Positions 1-4,877 of a stretch of DNA of 6,136 nt are shown here, piece after piece. The translations under genes and the position numbers were made by a program. Location of the stretch: assembly GCA_934358235.1 (NCBI GenBank), contig CAKRKK010000146.1, positions 1 to 6,136 of the forward strand, given 5' to 3'. This stretch comes from an uncultured Lachnospira sp. GTDB taxonomy: Bacteria > Bacillota > Clostridia > Lachnospirales > Lachnospiraceae. The notes beneath the pieces are model-generated. The model was not told where the DNA came from. It did not search any database and was given only the letters and a program-made list of their open reading frames with translations. Within the stretch, counting starts at the first letter, position 1; every line of letters starts with the position of its first letter.

Positions 1-1196
1 AAGAGGATGGAACAAAGGATAAGTCGAGACTTGGGGCTAATTCAATCCTTGCAGTTTCAATAGCCTGTGCAAGAGCCGCGGCAGCCTCACTGCATATGCC
101 GCTGTACAAGTATATTGGTGGTAGTGCTGCGACAACCTTGCCGGTGCCTATGATGAATATAATTAATGGTGGACGACATGCAGTTGGTAGTGATTTTCAG
201 GAATATATGATAGTTCCGGCAGGTGCCTGCTGCTTTAAAGAAGCACTTAGAATGGGAACAGAGGTGTTTCATTCCTTGAAAACAATATTACAGAAAAAAG
301 GATATGCAGTTACCGTAGGTGATGAAGGAGGATTTGCACCGGATGTTGCAGATGCCTTTGAAGTGTTTGAACTTCTTATGGATGCTGTAAGAACAGCAGG
401 GTATGAGCCGGGAAAAGATATATATTTTGCCATGGATGCAGCGGCCTCCGAATTATACAATATTGAGAGTGGGCTTTATGAGTTCCCAAGGGAATATGCG
501 GCTATGTGTAAGCGGTCAGGTAACAATAATAATCTGGCTTTAAAACAGACAACATTAACATTGGAAGCTCCTACAGAAACTCATAATATTCATAAAGAAA
601 ATGTAGATATAAATAAACAAAATGTAGACAAAAATAATGAAAATGTGCTGTTAAATACACCTGATACAATAAACACAACCTCAGATATAAAGCGGGATAG
701 CACACAACTTGTCGATTATTACTCTAAAATTATCGACAAATTCCCGGTTATATCAATAGAGGACCCATTAAACGAAGAAGATTGGGAAGGATGGAAGGTT
801 ATTACTGATAGATTGGGAAAACGTGTGCAGCTTGTGGGCGATGACCTTTTTGTGACGAATACAGAAAGATTAAGGAAGGGAATAGAGTCAGGCTGTGCGA
901 ATTCCGTTCTAATTAAATTCAATCAGATTGGAACATTATCAGAGACGATAAAGGCAGTAAGAATGGCACAACAGGCAGGATATATAGTAATATCCAGCCA
1001 TCGTTCTGGAGAAACCGAGGATACAACAATAGCTGATATGGCGGTAGCGCTTAATATGGGACAGATAAAGGCGGGAGCACCATCAAGGGGAGAACGCGTG
1101 GCAAAGTATAACAGATTGCTAAGAATAGAAGACGAGCTTGGCCAGGCTGCAGTATTTCCTGGGATTGAGGCATTTAAAGCTGGCTTATATAAGTAA
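1..1196 (+). CDS. eno: Enolase (5'-truncated by window), with a long low-complexity insert
   Basis: Phosphopyruvate hydratase converts 2-phosphoglycerate to phosphoenolpyruvate in cytoplasmic glycolysis. The reading frame is open from base 3, so the ATG at 96 is internal; roughly the first 100 residues lie outside the window. Visible family motifs, in order, are [23 protein letters not shown] with its His, [58 protein letters not shown] and [16 protein letters not shown]. These supply the expected Mg ligands (Asp, Glu, Asp), the catalytic Glu and Lys, and the substrate-binding His-Arg-Ser and Lys. Two oddities stand out. The loop after NGG is one residue shorter than usual. Between YEFP and [12 protein letters not shown] there are about 72 residues where I expect about 13; the extra part is Asn/Thr-rich (about bases 520-695). 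The gene looks functional, though divergent enough to be a second enolase copy. It ends in TAA at 1194-1196. Confidence 0.95.
   Translation, partial: EDGTKDKSRLGANSILAVSIACARAAAASLHMPLYKYIGGSAATTLPVPMMNIINGGRHAVGSDFQEYMIVPAGACCFKEALRMGTEVFHSLKTILQKKGYAVTVGDEGGFAPDVADAFEVFELLMDAVRTAGYEPGKDIYFAMDAAASELYNIESGLYEFPREYAAMCKRSGNNNNLALKQTTLTLEAPTETHNIHKENVDINKQNVDKNNENVLLNTPDTINTTSDIKRDSTQLVDYYSKIIDKFPVISIEDPLNEEDWEGWKVITDRLGKRVQLVGDDLFVTNTERLRKGIESGCANSVLIKFNQIGTLSETIKAVRMAQQAGYIVISSHRSGETEDTTIADMAVALNMGQIKAGAPSRGERVAKYNRLLRIEDELGQAAVFPGIEAFKAGLYK
520..695 (+). other. In-frame Asn/Thr-rich insert inside enolase
   Basis: This stretch encodes a hydrophilic segment of about 58 residues, rich in Asn, Thr, Lys and Asp, which ordinary enolases lack. 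The DNA is much more A-rich than the rest of the gene. It contains short imperfect repeats: AAAATGTAGA-like units occur twice and a related AAAATGTG once between about 598 and 650, giving [17 protein letters not shown] in the protein. There are no stop codons and the frame is kept, so it reads as an expanded flexible linker. It lies just after MDAAASE, in or beside the segment known as catalytic loop 3 in yeast enolase. The exact boundaries are my estimate from memory of the family. Confidence 0.75.
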
Positions 1197-1227
1197 CCAC
1201 TCATATAGTTGATATGGCACACTAAAA

Positions 1228-1270
1228 GATTGAAGCATTTAAAGCTGGCTGGTATAAAAACAAATATTAA
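1228..1270 (+). pseudogene. Out-of-frame duplicate of the enolase 3' end
   Basis: Bases 1228-1257 repeat 1163-1192, the last codons of eno, with about 27 of 30 positions identical and an offset of 65 nt. Read in its own frame (codons from 1226) the copy gives KIEAFKAGWYKNKY and a stop at 1268-1270, against [11 protein letters not shown] at the true end. Since 65 is not a multiple of 3, it is not a continuation of the gene. It is best read as a remnant of a tandem duplication or of a second enolase copy lost by recombination. No start codon or RBS accompanies it, so no protein is expected. Confidence 0.7.
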
Positions 1271-1280
1271 ATAACAATTA

Positions 1281-1340
1281 GAATAAATAATAAATAATGA
1301 ATCATAATAAAGAATAAATAATGAATCAGAATAAATAATA
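1281..1340. repeat. AT-rich direct repeat, about 24-nt period
   Basis: The 16-nt word AATAAATAATGAATCA occurs exactly at 1289-1304 and 1313-1328, a spacing of 24 nt. A shorter AATAAATAAT occurs at 1283-1290 (partial) and 1330-1339. There is no coding capacity. It lies between the eno remnant and the terminator arm and looks like simple replication-slippage DNA. Confidence 0.6.
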
Positions 1341-1366
1341 AAAAGGAATCCGAATTGTCAGCCAGG
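1341..1366 (+). terminator. Left arm of an intrinsic terminator split by the IS
   Basis: Bases 1341-1363 (AAAAGGAATC at the outer end, GTCAGCC at the inner end) are the inverted complement of 2906-2928. They match at 19 of 23 positions, plus one possible G-U pair. The A-run on the left and TTCCTTTT on the right make a typical, possibly bidirectional, intrinsic terminator for eno. The insertion sequence separates the arms by 1536 bp, so the hairpin can no longer form readily in RNA. Confidence 0.7.
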
Positions 1367-1390
1367 TGAGGTGACCCCTCAAAGTTAGAC
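1367..1390 (+). repeat. IS left inverted repeat (IRL)
   Basis: This 24-bp end starts TGAGGTGACCCC and ends AAAGTTAGAC. It pairs with IRR at 2879-2902 with six mismatches, four of them clustered at positions 3-6 from the tip. It lies beyond the 3' end of the transposase. Confidence 0.85.
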
Positions 1391-1395
1391 TTTTG

Positions 1396-1421
1396 CGAGA
1401 CGACTTCGGTCGTCTCGTTTT
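1396..1421 (+). terminator. Strong hairpin terminator inside the IS left end
   Basis: A perfect 9-bp stem (CGAGACGAC 1396-1404 with GTCGTCTCG 1409-1417) closes a TTCG tetraloop with a C-G pair, an exceptionally stable RNA hairpin. The plus-strand tail is TTTTCCTTT. On the minus strand the tail is CAAAAG, so it should stop plus-strand transcription arriving from eno rather than the transposase mRNA. It lies just beyond the transposase stop. Confidence 0.75.
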
Positions 1422-1424
1422 CCT

Positions 1425-2390
1425 TTATGCAGCTATAAGATGGAGCCTGTATTGAACAGGACTCATCCATCCTAACTTTTCTTTTATTCGTTTCTCATTG
1501 TAGTATTTTATAAAACGTTCTATCTCTGATTTTAATTCTTCGTAGCTATAATAAACGACACCATAGTAAATTTCTTGCTTGAGTAGTCCAAAAAAGTTTT
1601 CCATTACAGAATTATCCAGGCAGTTTCCTTTTCTAGACATACTTTGAAATATTCGTTCTTCTTTTAGTCTATGGGAGTATGCCTTCATCTGGTAAGCCCA
1701 TCCCTGATCAGAGTGAAAGGTTCTTCTGTATGGACAGTCTGCCGTGATTTCAATTGTTTCATTCAAAGCGTCCATTACATTTTTAGCAGAAGGTTTCTTG
1801 TCAATTCCATAACTTATAATCTCGCCATTGCACATATCCATAAACGGATCCAGATAAAGCTTATGCATAGTCATACGTCCTTTCTCATCAACTTCATAAT
1901 ACTTAAACTCAGTCGTATCAGTAGTGATTTTCTGATGAGGAATATGTGTATTAAAACGCCTGCAAATCCTGTTAGGAGCAACAGTCCCAACCTTTCCTTT
2001 ATAAGAACTATATTTCCTGCTCTTACGAGTATATGATGTTACCTGTAGTCCGAACTTTTGAACAATGCGTTGAACTTTCTTTTTATTTATCGAATATCCC
2101 TGATTTCGAAGTTCTCCAAGGATTCTACGATATCCGTAATCCTTATGTTCTTCACGAATCTCAAGTATTTTTTTCTCAATTTCCCGATCTGGGTTTCCTC
2201 TATCAAAACGCTTTTGCCAATACATATATGTGGCTTTTGGCATACCGGTATATGAGAGAAGGTCTTTTAATTTGAACTGTCTTCGGAGACTGCTGATGAT
2301 TTTTGCCGTTCTCTCATTTTTGCTTCGTCCTCTAAACGCAGTCTCCTCAGTTCTTTTAAAAATGCATTCTCGATTCTTAATTTTAGGAGC
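1425..2390 (-). CDS. IS3-family transposase OrfB (DDE integrase core)
   Basis: This is the catalytic half of the transposase, made as the C-terminal part of a frameshifted OrfAB protein. The frame is open from 2390, just after a TGA at 2391-2393. The first ATG (2243) would give 272 residues but would drop the conserved RTAKIISSLRRQFKLKDLL segment before it, so translation by frameshift is more likely. Counted from that ATG, an HTH_21-like region occupies about 20-75. The rve integrase core spans about 105-265, with catalytic D109 (ITTDTTEF), D179 (FHSDQG) and E215 (DNSVMENFF); D to E spacing is the D-35-E typical of the family. YYNEKRIKEKLGWMSPVQY is the usual C-terminal signature. It ends in TAA at 1425-1427. 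No damage is visible. Confidence 0.92.
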   Translation of the reverse strand, partial: APKIKNRECIFKRTEETAFRGRSKNERTAKIISSLRRQFKLKDLLSYTGMPKATYMYWQKRFDRGNPDREIEKKILEIREEHKDYGYRRILGELRNQGYSINKKKVQRIVQKFGLQVTSYTRKSRKYSSYKGKVGTVAPNRICRRFNTHIPHQKITTDTTEFKYYEVDEKGRMTMHKLYLDPFMDMCNGEIISYGIDKKPSAKNVMDALNETIEITADCPYRRTFHSDQGWAYQMKAYSHRLKEERIFQSMSRKGNCLDNSVMENFFGLLKQEIYYGVVYYSYEELKSEIERFIKYYNEKRIKEKLGWMSPVQYRLHLIAA

Positions 2391-2845
2391 TCATCCTCTA
2401 ATTCTTTTACGTGTTCAGCACTATTATCGACAACTCTATCATCTTGAACCTGTGGCTTATTATCTATCTTAGGTTTATCCAATGTTTTCTTCCGACCTTT
2501 CTTGTGAGATCTCAAAGCATCAGGACCTGCAGTACGAAAGCGATTAACCCAGTTAGTAATCATGCTCGGATTAGTTATACCTTCCTGAATTGCTAATTCC
2601 TGATATGAGATTTCACTTGATAGATATAATTCTACAACATTAAGCTTCTTTTCAAAAGAATATTTTTCTTTTTTGCGAGAACGCATTAGTCCTTCATCAC
2701 CAAAAGCATTATAATTATCTATCCAAAGCTTTACTTTGCTGTCAGAAGGAATACCATACTTATTTGCAAGATAAGTGTAACCACCTTCGCCATTTAGGTA
2801 TGATTTAACAACTTTCTTTTTGAATTCAAAACTATATTTAGCCAT
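2267..2845 (-). CDS. IS3-family transposase OrfA (helix-turn-helix, leucine zipper)
   Basis: This is the DNA-binding half of the transposase, which recognises the inverted repeats and, unfused, usually limits transposition. I place the start at the ATG at 2845 (192 residues, MAKYSFEFKKKVV) because GGAGG lies 11 nt upstream. A TTG 18 nt earlier is in frame but would overlap that RBS. Two helix-turn-helix units are visible at about residues 5-45 and 62-105 (YQELAIQEGITNPSMITNWV), then a linker, then a heptad leucine segment at about 147-171 (ELEDELLKLRIENAFLKEL). The double HTH followed by a zipper is the IS150-type layout. The last 28 residues beyond the frameshift site are made only in the unshifted product. 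It ends in TAA at 2267-2269. Confidence 0.92.
   Translation of the reverse strand: MAKYSFEFKKKVVKSYLNGEGGYTYLANKYGIPSDSKVKLWIDNYNAFGDEGLMRSRKKEKYSFEKKLNVVELYLSSEISYQELAIQEGITNPSMITNWVNRFRTAGPDALRSHKKGRKKTLDKPKIDNKPQVQDDRVVDNSAEHVKELEDELLKLRIENAFLKELRRLRLEDEAKMRERQKSSAVSEDSSN
2274..2360 (-). promoter_or_regulatory. Programmed -1 frameshift signal (slippery site plus stem)
   Basis: On the minus strand the zero-frame codons TTT-TTA-AAA at 2354-2362 contain the heptamer T_TTA_AAA (2354-2360), which fits the X_XXY_YYZ rule. Seven nucleotides downstream begins a perfect 9-bp stem, GGAGACTGC (2338-2346) with GCAGTCTCC (2285-2293). An outer 6-bp pairing, GAACTG (2348-2353) with CAGTTC (2274-2279), surrounds it. 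A slip here joins orfA residue 164 to 309 residues of the orfB frame, giving a protein of 473 residues. Confidence 0.8.
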
Positions 2846-2856
2846 AAAAATACCGA

Positions 2857-2861
2857 CCTCC
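2857..2861 (-). promoter_or_regulatory. RBS that fixes the orfA start
   Basis: GGAGG on the minus strand lies 11 nt before the ATG at 2845. It overlaps the codons that follow the alternative TTG at 2863, which argues against that earlier start. Confidence 0.75.
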
Positions 2862-2878
2862 AATCGTTAGATTCTTAG

Positions 2879-2902
2879 GTCTAACTTTTGGGGGTCGGTA
2901 CA
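2879..2902 (-). repeat. IS right inverted repeat (IRR)
   Basis: Read on the minus strand this end starts TGTACCGACCCCC and ends AAAGTTAGAC, matching IRL at 18 of 24 positions. It lies upstream of orfA. A 6-bp palindrome, GTTAGA (2866-2871) with TCTAAC (2880-2885), overlaps its inner edge in the transposase leader. Confidence 0.85.
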
Positions 2903-2928
2903 CCGGGCGGACTGTTCAGATTCCTTTT
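2903..2928 (+). terminator. Right arm of the split terminator
   Basis: GGCGGACTGTTCAG followed by ATTCCTTTT (2906-2928) complements 1341-1363. With the IS removed the arms would meet in a short loop, CAGG or CCGG if the imperfect 4-bp duplication is real, and end in a T-rich tail. This is the 3' half of what was probably the eno terminator. Confidence 0.7.
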
Positions 2929-2951
2929 GCTTGTATTATATTAGTTTGCAG

Positions 2952-3176
2952 CATATTAATAATATTAATATGATGTCGGGGTCAAAAGCCACCGACTTTG
3001 ATACCTACGAATTGTTCCGTGCTACGCACTCCCACAATTCTTCCCAATATTCGCATATCGTGGGATTATCATCCCACTTTTATGCTCATATCGGGGCGGG
3101 TCCCAAGGTCTTTCACCCACCTATGAGCAAGCTCATGTGGGTTTAGATCTTTTGACCCTGGTATCATTAATATTAA
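2952..3176 (+). other. Unassigned structured element: RNA or MITE-like palindrome
   Basis: This non-coding stretch has strong nested complementarity. A 21-nt palindrome (CATATTAATA, a central A, then its complement) lies at 2952-2972. The outer helix pairs 2972-2988 with 3149-3165: 17 continuous pairs on the plus-strand RNA, three of them G-U. Inside are three hairpins. One is at 3009-3040 (GAATTGT with ACAATTC, and inner GTGC with GCAC). One is at 3043-3095 (GTGGGAT with ATCCCAC, extended by GCATA/TATGC, ATAT/ATAT and CCC/GGG). One is at 3115-3142 (ACCCAC with GTGGGT, and ATGAGC with GCTCAT). I do not recognise it as a known RNA class. It lies between the IS/eno terminator and the 3' end of the HD-GYP gene. 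It could be a stand-alone RNA, a 3'-end processing element or a mobile miniature repeat. The short reading frame across it is dictated by the palindromes and is not credible. Confidence 0.7.
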
Positions 3177-3190
3177 GGTTATGTGAATAA

Positions 3191-4300
3191 TTACATTAAC
3201 GAAACAATACTCAGATTGCTCTTTTTGGAAAGGTCAACGTATTCGTTTCCACATTGTACAACGGGCTGGTGGAGAGCATTATCATTAATAAGTACAACCT
3301 TGCCCATCTGTCCATCTGAAAGCTTGACATTGGTTCCGATATATGAAGCTACGACATTTTTTAAAAATGGAATAGCGTAAACAGGATCAAACTTTGTAAA
3401 GGCATCCTGATACATAACCTTAACAACCTCGAATGGACATATAGGAGCACGATAAATACGGTTTGCTGTCATGGCATCGTAGATATCGGCAATAGTTATA
3501 ATCTTGGTTACGGCAGGAATATCTGCACTTTTCAGACCAAAAGGATATCCTGTTCCATCACATTTTTCGTGATGAAGAAGAACAGCTTCTTTAACAGGGA
3601 GTGGAAGCTCCTTGTCTTTTATCTGTTCGTAGCCAAGGTTAACGTGATGCCTCATAATTTCATATTCGTTATCAGTAAGTGCACCGGGCTTGTTTAATAT
3701 CTTTTCTGGAACAAGAAGCTTTCCAATATCGTGCATAAGTCCAGCAAGCGTAAGGATTTTAATCTGTTCTTCAGAGTAATTAAGCCATTTTCCAATAACT
3801 GCTGCAATAAGAGAAACGTTAACGGAATGGACATAAGTAATGTCATCCTTGTTGCGCATAGCATGCAGCATATCAAACATCTGAAGCGAGTTACGCGTAT
3901 TTGCAATAATATTCATCGTATCAGAAACCATTGTATTAGTGTCAATAGAGTCATCTGAAGAAAGAAAAAAGCTAAGGTGATCTTTTATTGAGTCAACATT
4001 GTTGTTATATTCTGTTTCAAAATGCTTGAATTCATCAGAGCTTCGTACCTTTTCATAATAATTGGTGTTTTCAGCGTCAGCGTTTAGTAAAGCTGCATTT
4101 CGTTCAAGCTGCGAGGCGGATGGTTCATTCTCGTTGTAAATATTTATTTCCAGAACGTGAAGACTTGAGATTCTGGCAATAAGTGATGGTGTAAGCACAG
4201 TATCCTTAGGGGCAAGCATAGAGCCATCGCTAAGTATAATGTCACGGGAAAGCTTCATTCCGGCCTGTGCGTCAAATATAAATATTGTATTGTCATTCAT
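3191..4300 (-). CDS. HD-GYP domain protein, probable cyclic-di-GMP phosphodiesterase
   Basis: HD-GYP enzymes hydrolyse cyclic di-GMP, the second messenger that sets motile against sessile behaviour. The 369-residue protein has no signal peptide or membrane segment, so it is cytoplasmic. Residues 1-55 form a short N-terminal domain (GMKLSRDI, LAPKDTVLTPSLI) of a kind often found before HD-GYP in clostridia. Residues 60-145 are probably helical. The HD-GYP domain spans about 150-320: H158, HD at 190-191 with K194 (HDIGK), H218/H219, HHE at 243-245, D248, GYP at 251-253, and D272 in IADIYDAMTANR. All metal-binding and signature residues are present, so it should be active. Residues 321-369 form an extra C-terminal tail with no motif I recognise. 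The start is supported by AAGGAG (4309-4314) 8 nt upstream. It is divergent from metK and has no visible operon partner. What the N-terminal region senses is unknown. Confidence 0.9.
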   Translation of the reverse strand: MNDNTIFIFDAQAGMKLSRDIILSDGSMLAPKDTVLTPSLIARISSLHVLEINIYNENEPSASQLERNAALLNADAENTNYYEKVRSSDEFKHFETEYNNNVDSIKDHLSFFLSSDDSIDTNTMVSDTMNIIANTRNSLQMFDMLHAMRNKDDITYVHSVNVSLIAAVIGKWLNYSEEQIKILTLAGLMHDIGKLLVPEKILNKPGALTDNEYEIMRHHVNLGYEQIKDKELPLPVKEAVLLHHEKCDGTGYPFGLKSADIPAVTKIITIADIYDAMTANRIYRAPICPFEVVKVMYQDAFTKFDPVYAIPFLKNVVASYIGTNVKLSDGQMGKVVLINDNALHQPVVQCGNEYVDLSKKSNLSIVSLM

Positions 4301-4397
4301 ATAAAAATCTCCTTGGGATTGTAAATAAATGCTGTGTATATAAGCTTACAAATAGCTGTAGTACCTTAGTGAATAAAACCACTTTAAATATAAAATA

Positions 4398-4426
4398 ATT
4401 ATAAATTTAATAAGGTGAAAAGTCAA
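4398..4426 (-). promoter_or_regulatory. Sigma-A type promoter of the HD-GYP gene
   Basis: On the minus strand TTGACT (4421-4426) and TATAAT (4398-4403) are separated by exactly 17 nt, a near-consensus housekeeping promoter. Transcription would start near 4391, leaving a leader of about 90 nt before the ATG at 4300. I see no riboswitch or terminator in that leader. Confidence 0.8.
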
Positions 4427-4432
4427 TTATAC

Positions 4433-4461
4433 TTGACGTATAAGGATATATTGTGTAATAT
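4433..4461 (+). promoter_or_regulatory. Candidate promoter for metK, back-to-back with the HD-GYP promoter
   Basis: TTGACG (4433-4438) and TAATAT (4456-4461) are 17 nt apart on the plus strand. The start would be near 4468, about 120 nt before the riboswitch. A TATAAT at 4579-4584 would place a start at the first base of the riboswitch helix, but it lacks a good -35 box. Either or both could drive metK. Between 4468 and 4588 I see no gene and only weak hairpins. Confidence 0.5.
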
Positions 4462-4589
4462 CTTTGATGAATTGCAGCTAGTGTTGATGCATACTTACAG
4501 ATATGCTGACAGACATATTACTTTGCAATGGGTATATGCAGGTTTATTGCTATACCAGGTAACCATAATAGAATATTATATAATCATAT

Positions 4590-4718
4590 CCCTTATTTAG
4601 AGCGGTGGAGATACATAGGATCAAAGAAGCCCGGCAACCCCTGTAAGTGATGTAAGGCAGAGTTATTACATTAAAAGGAAGGTGCCAACCTGAGCGAAAT
4701 TATTCGAACAATGAGAGG
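4590..4718 (+). promoter_or_regulatory. SAM-I riboswitch (S-box) aptamer
   Basis: The conserved landmarks appear in order: CTTATTTAGAGCGGTGGAG, then AAGCCCGGCAACC, then AAGGTGCCAACCTGAGCG, then AATGAG closing the first helix. P1 pairs CTTATT (4592-4597) with AATGAG (4710-4715). P3 is TGATGTAA with TTACATTA, and P4 is the small CGAA/TTCG hairpin near 4695-4706. The aptamer binds S-adenosylmethionine, the product of the downstream gene, and forms a feedback loop on metK. Confidence 0.92.
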
Positions 4719-4736
4719 ATTTCGAAGCATATTTCG

Positions 4737-4758
4737 GGTCCCTTTGAGGGACCTTTTT
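4737..4758 (+). terminator. Riboswitch expression-platform terminator
   Basis: A 7-bp stem (GGTCCCT 4737-4743 with AGGGACC 4747-4753) with a TTG loop is followed by TTTTT. An alternative hairpin competes with it: CGAA (4723-4726) pairs TTCG (4733-4736), extended by GAGAGGA (4713-4719) against TCCCTTT (4739-4745). That hairpin uses the 3' strand of P1. SAM binding holds P1, frees the terminator and stops transcription, which makes it an OFF switch. Confidence 0.88.
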
Positions 4759-4760
4759 CT

Positions 4761-4833
4761 ATGCATAAAAATAAAGCTGAACTTAGGTGATACGGATATT
4801 GGATTCACATTATTACAGCAGATATTTATGCAT
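4761..4833 (+). repeat. 9-bp inverted repeat in the metK leader
   Basis: ATGCATAAA (4761-4769) and TTTATGCAT (4825-4833) are perfect inverted complements enclosing 55 nt, between the riboswitch terminator and the metK RBS. In the read-through mRNA this could form a stem just ahead of the translation start. The AT-rich stem is weak and no function is established. Confidence 0.45.
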
Positions 4834-4877
4834 CCATACGGAATAAGGAAGATTAAAGAAAAGGAGAACATTACACG

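Larger units (their letters stand above)
1367..2902 (-). mobile_element. Complete IS3-family (IS150-like) insertion sequence, 1536 bp
   Basis: Terminal inverted repeats of 24 bp start with TG and end with CA and match at 18 of 24 positions; the shared cores are GACCCC and AAAGTTAGAC. Inside are orfA (helix-turn-helix, leucine zipper) and orfB (DDE integrase core), both on the minus strand in the -1 relationship typical of IS3. Length and organisation fit an intact element. The flanks give no exact target duplication; the best candidate is a 4-bp imperfect one, CAGG (1363-1366) against CCGG (2903-2906). The element interrupts the middle of the terminator downstream of eno. The IS150 subgroup is inferred from the double-HTH OrfA and from RRQFKLKDLL in the OrfB frame. 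Confidence 0.92.

Noticed and set aside
1281..1340. Possible CRISPR-like array in the AT-rich direct repeat
   Set aside because: There are only two full copies, with no unique spacers of constant length and extremely simple sequence, so slippage DNA is the better reading.
1671..2275. Plus-strand open frames opposite the transposase
   Set aside because: They are antisense shadows of orfB and orfA, whose catalytic and DNA-binding motifs are unambiguous on the minus strand.
2311..2325. A-runs in orfA (GCAAAAATG and CAAAAATCA on the minus strand) as the frameshift site
   Set aside because: Neither fits X_XXY_YYZ in the orfA frame, while T_TTA_AAA at 2354-2360 does and has a correctly spaced stem.
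2846..2863. Earlier TTG start for OrfA, adding six residues
   Set aside because: The RBS GGAGG (2857-2861) would then lie inside the coding sequence, and the ATG at 2845 has the better spacing and the usual MAKYSFEFKK beginning.
2931..3146. Open frame of 71 codons on the plus strand across the structured element
   Set aside because: It has no RBS and its sequence is explained by nested palindromes; the translation shows no domain-like pattern.
4415..4600. Short plus-strand open frame upstream of metK
   Set aside because: It covers the divergent promoters and runs into the riboswitch P1 strand, with no RBS and no recognisable protein features.
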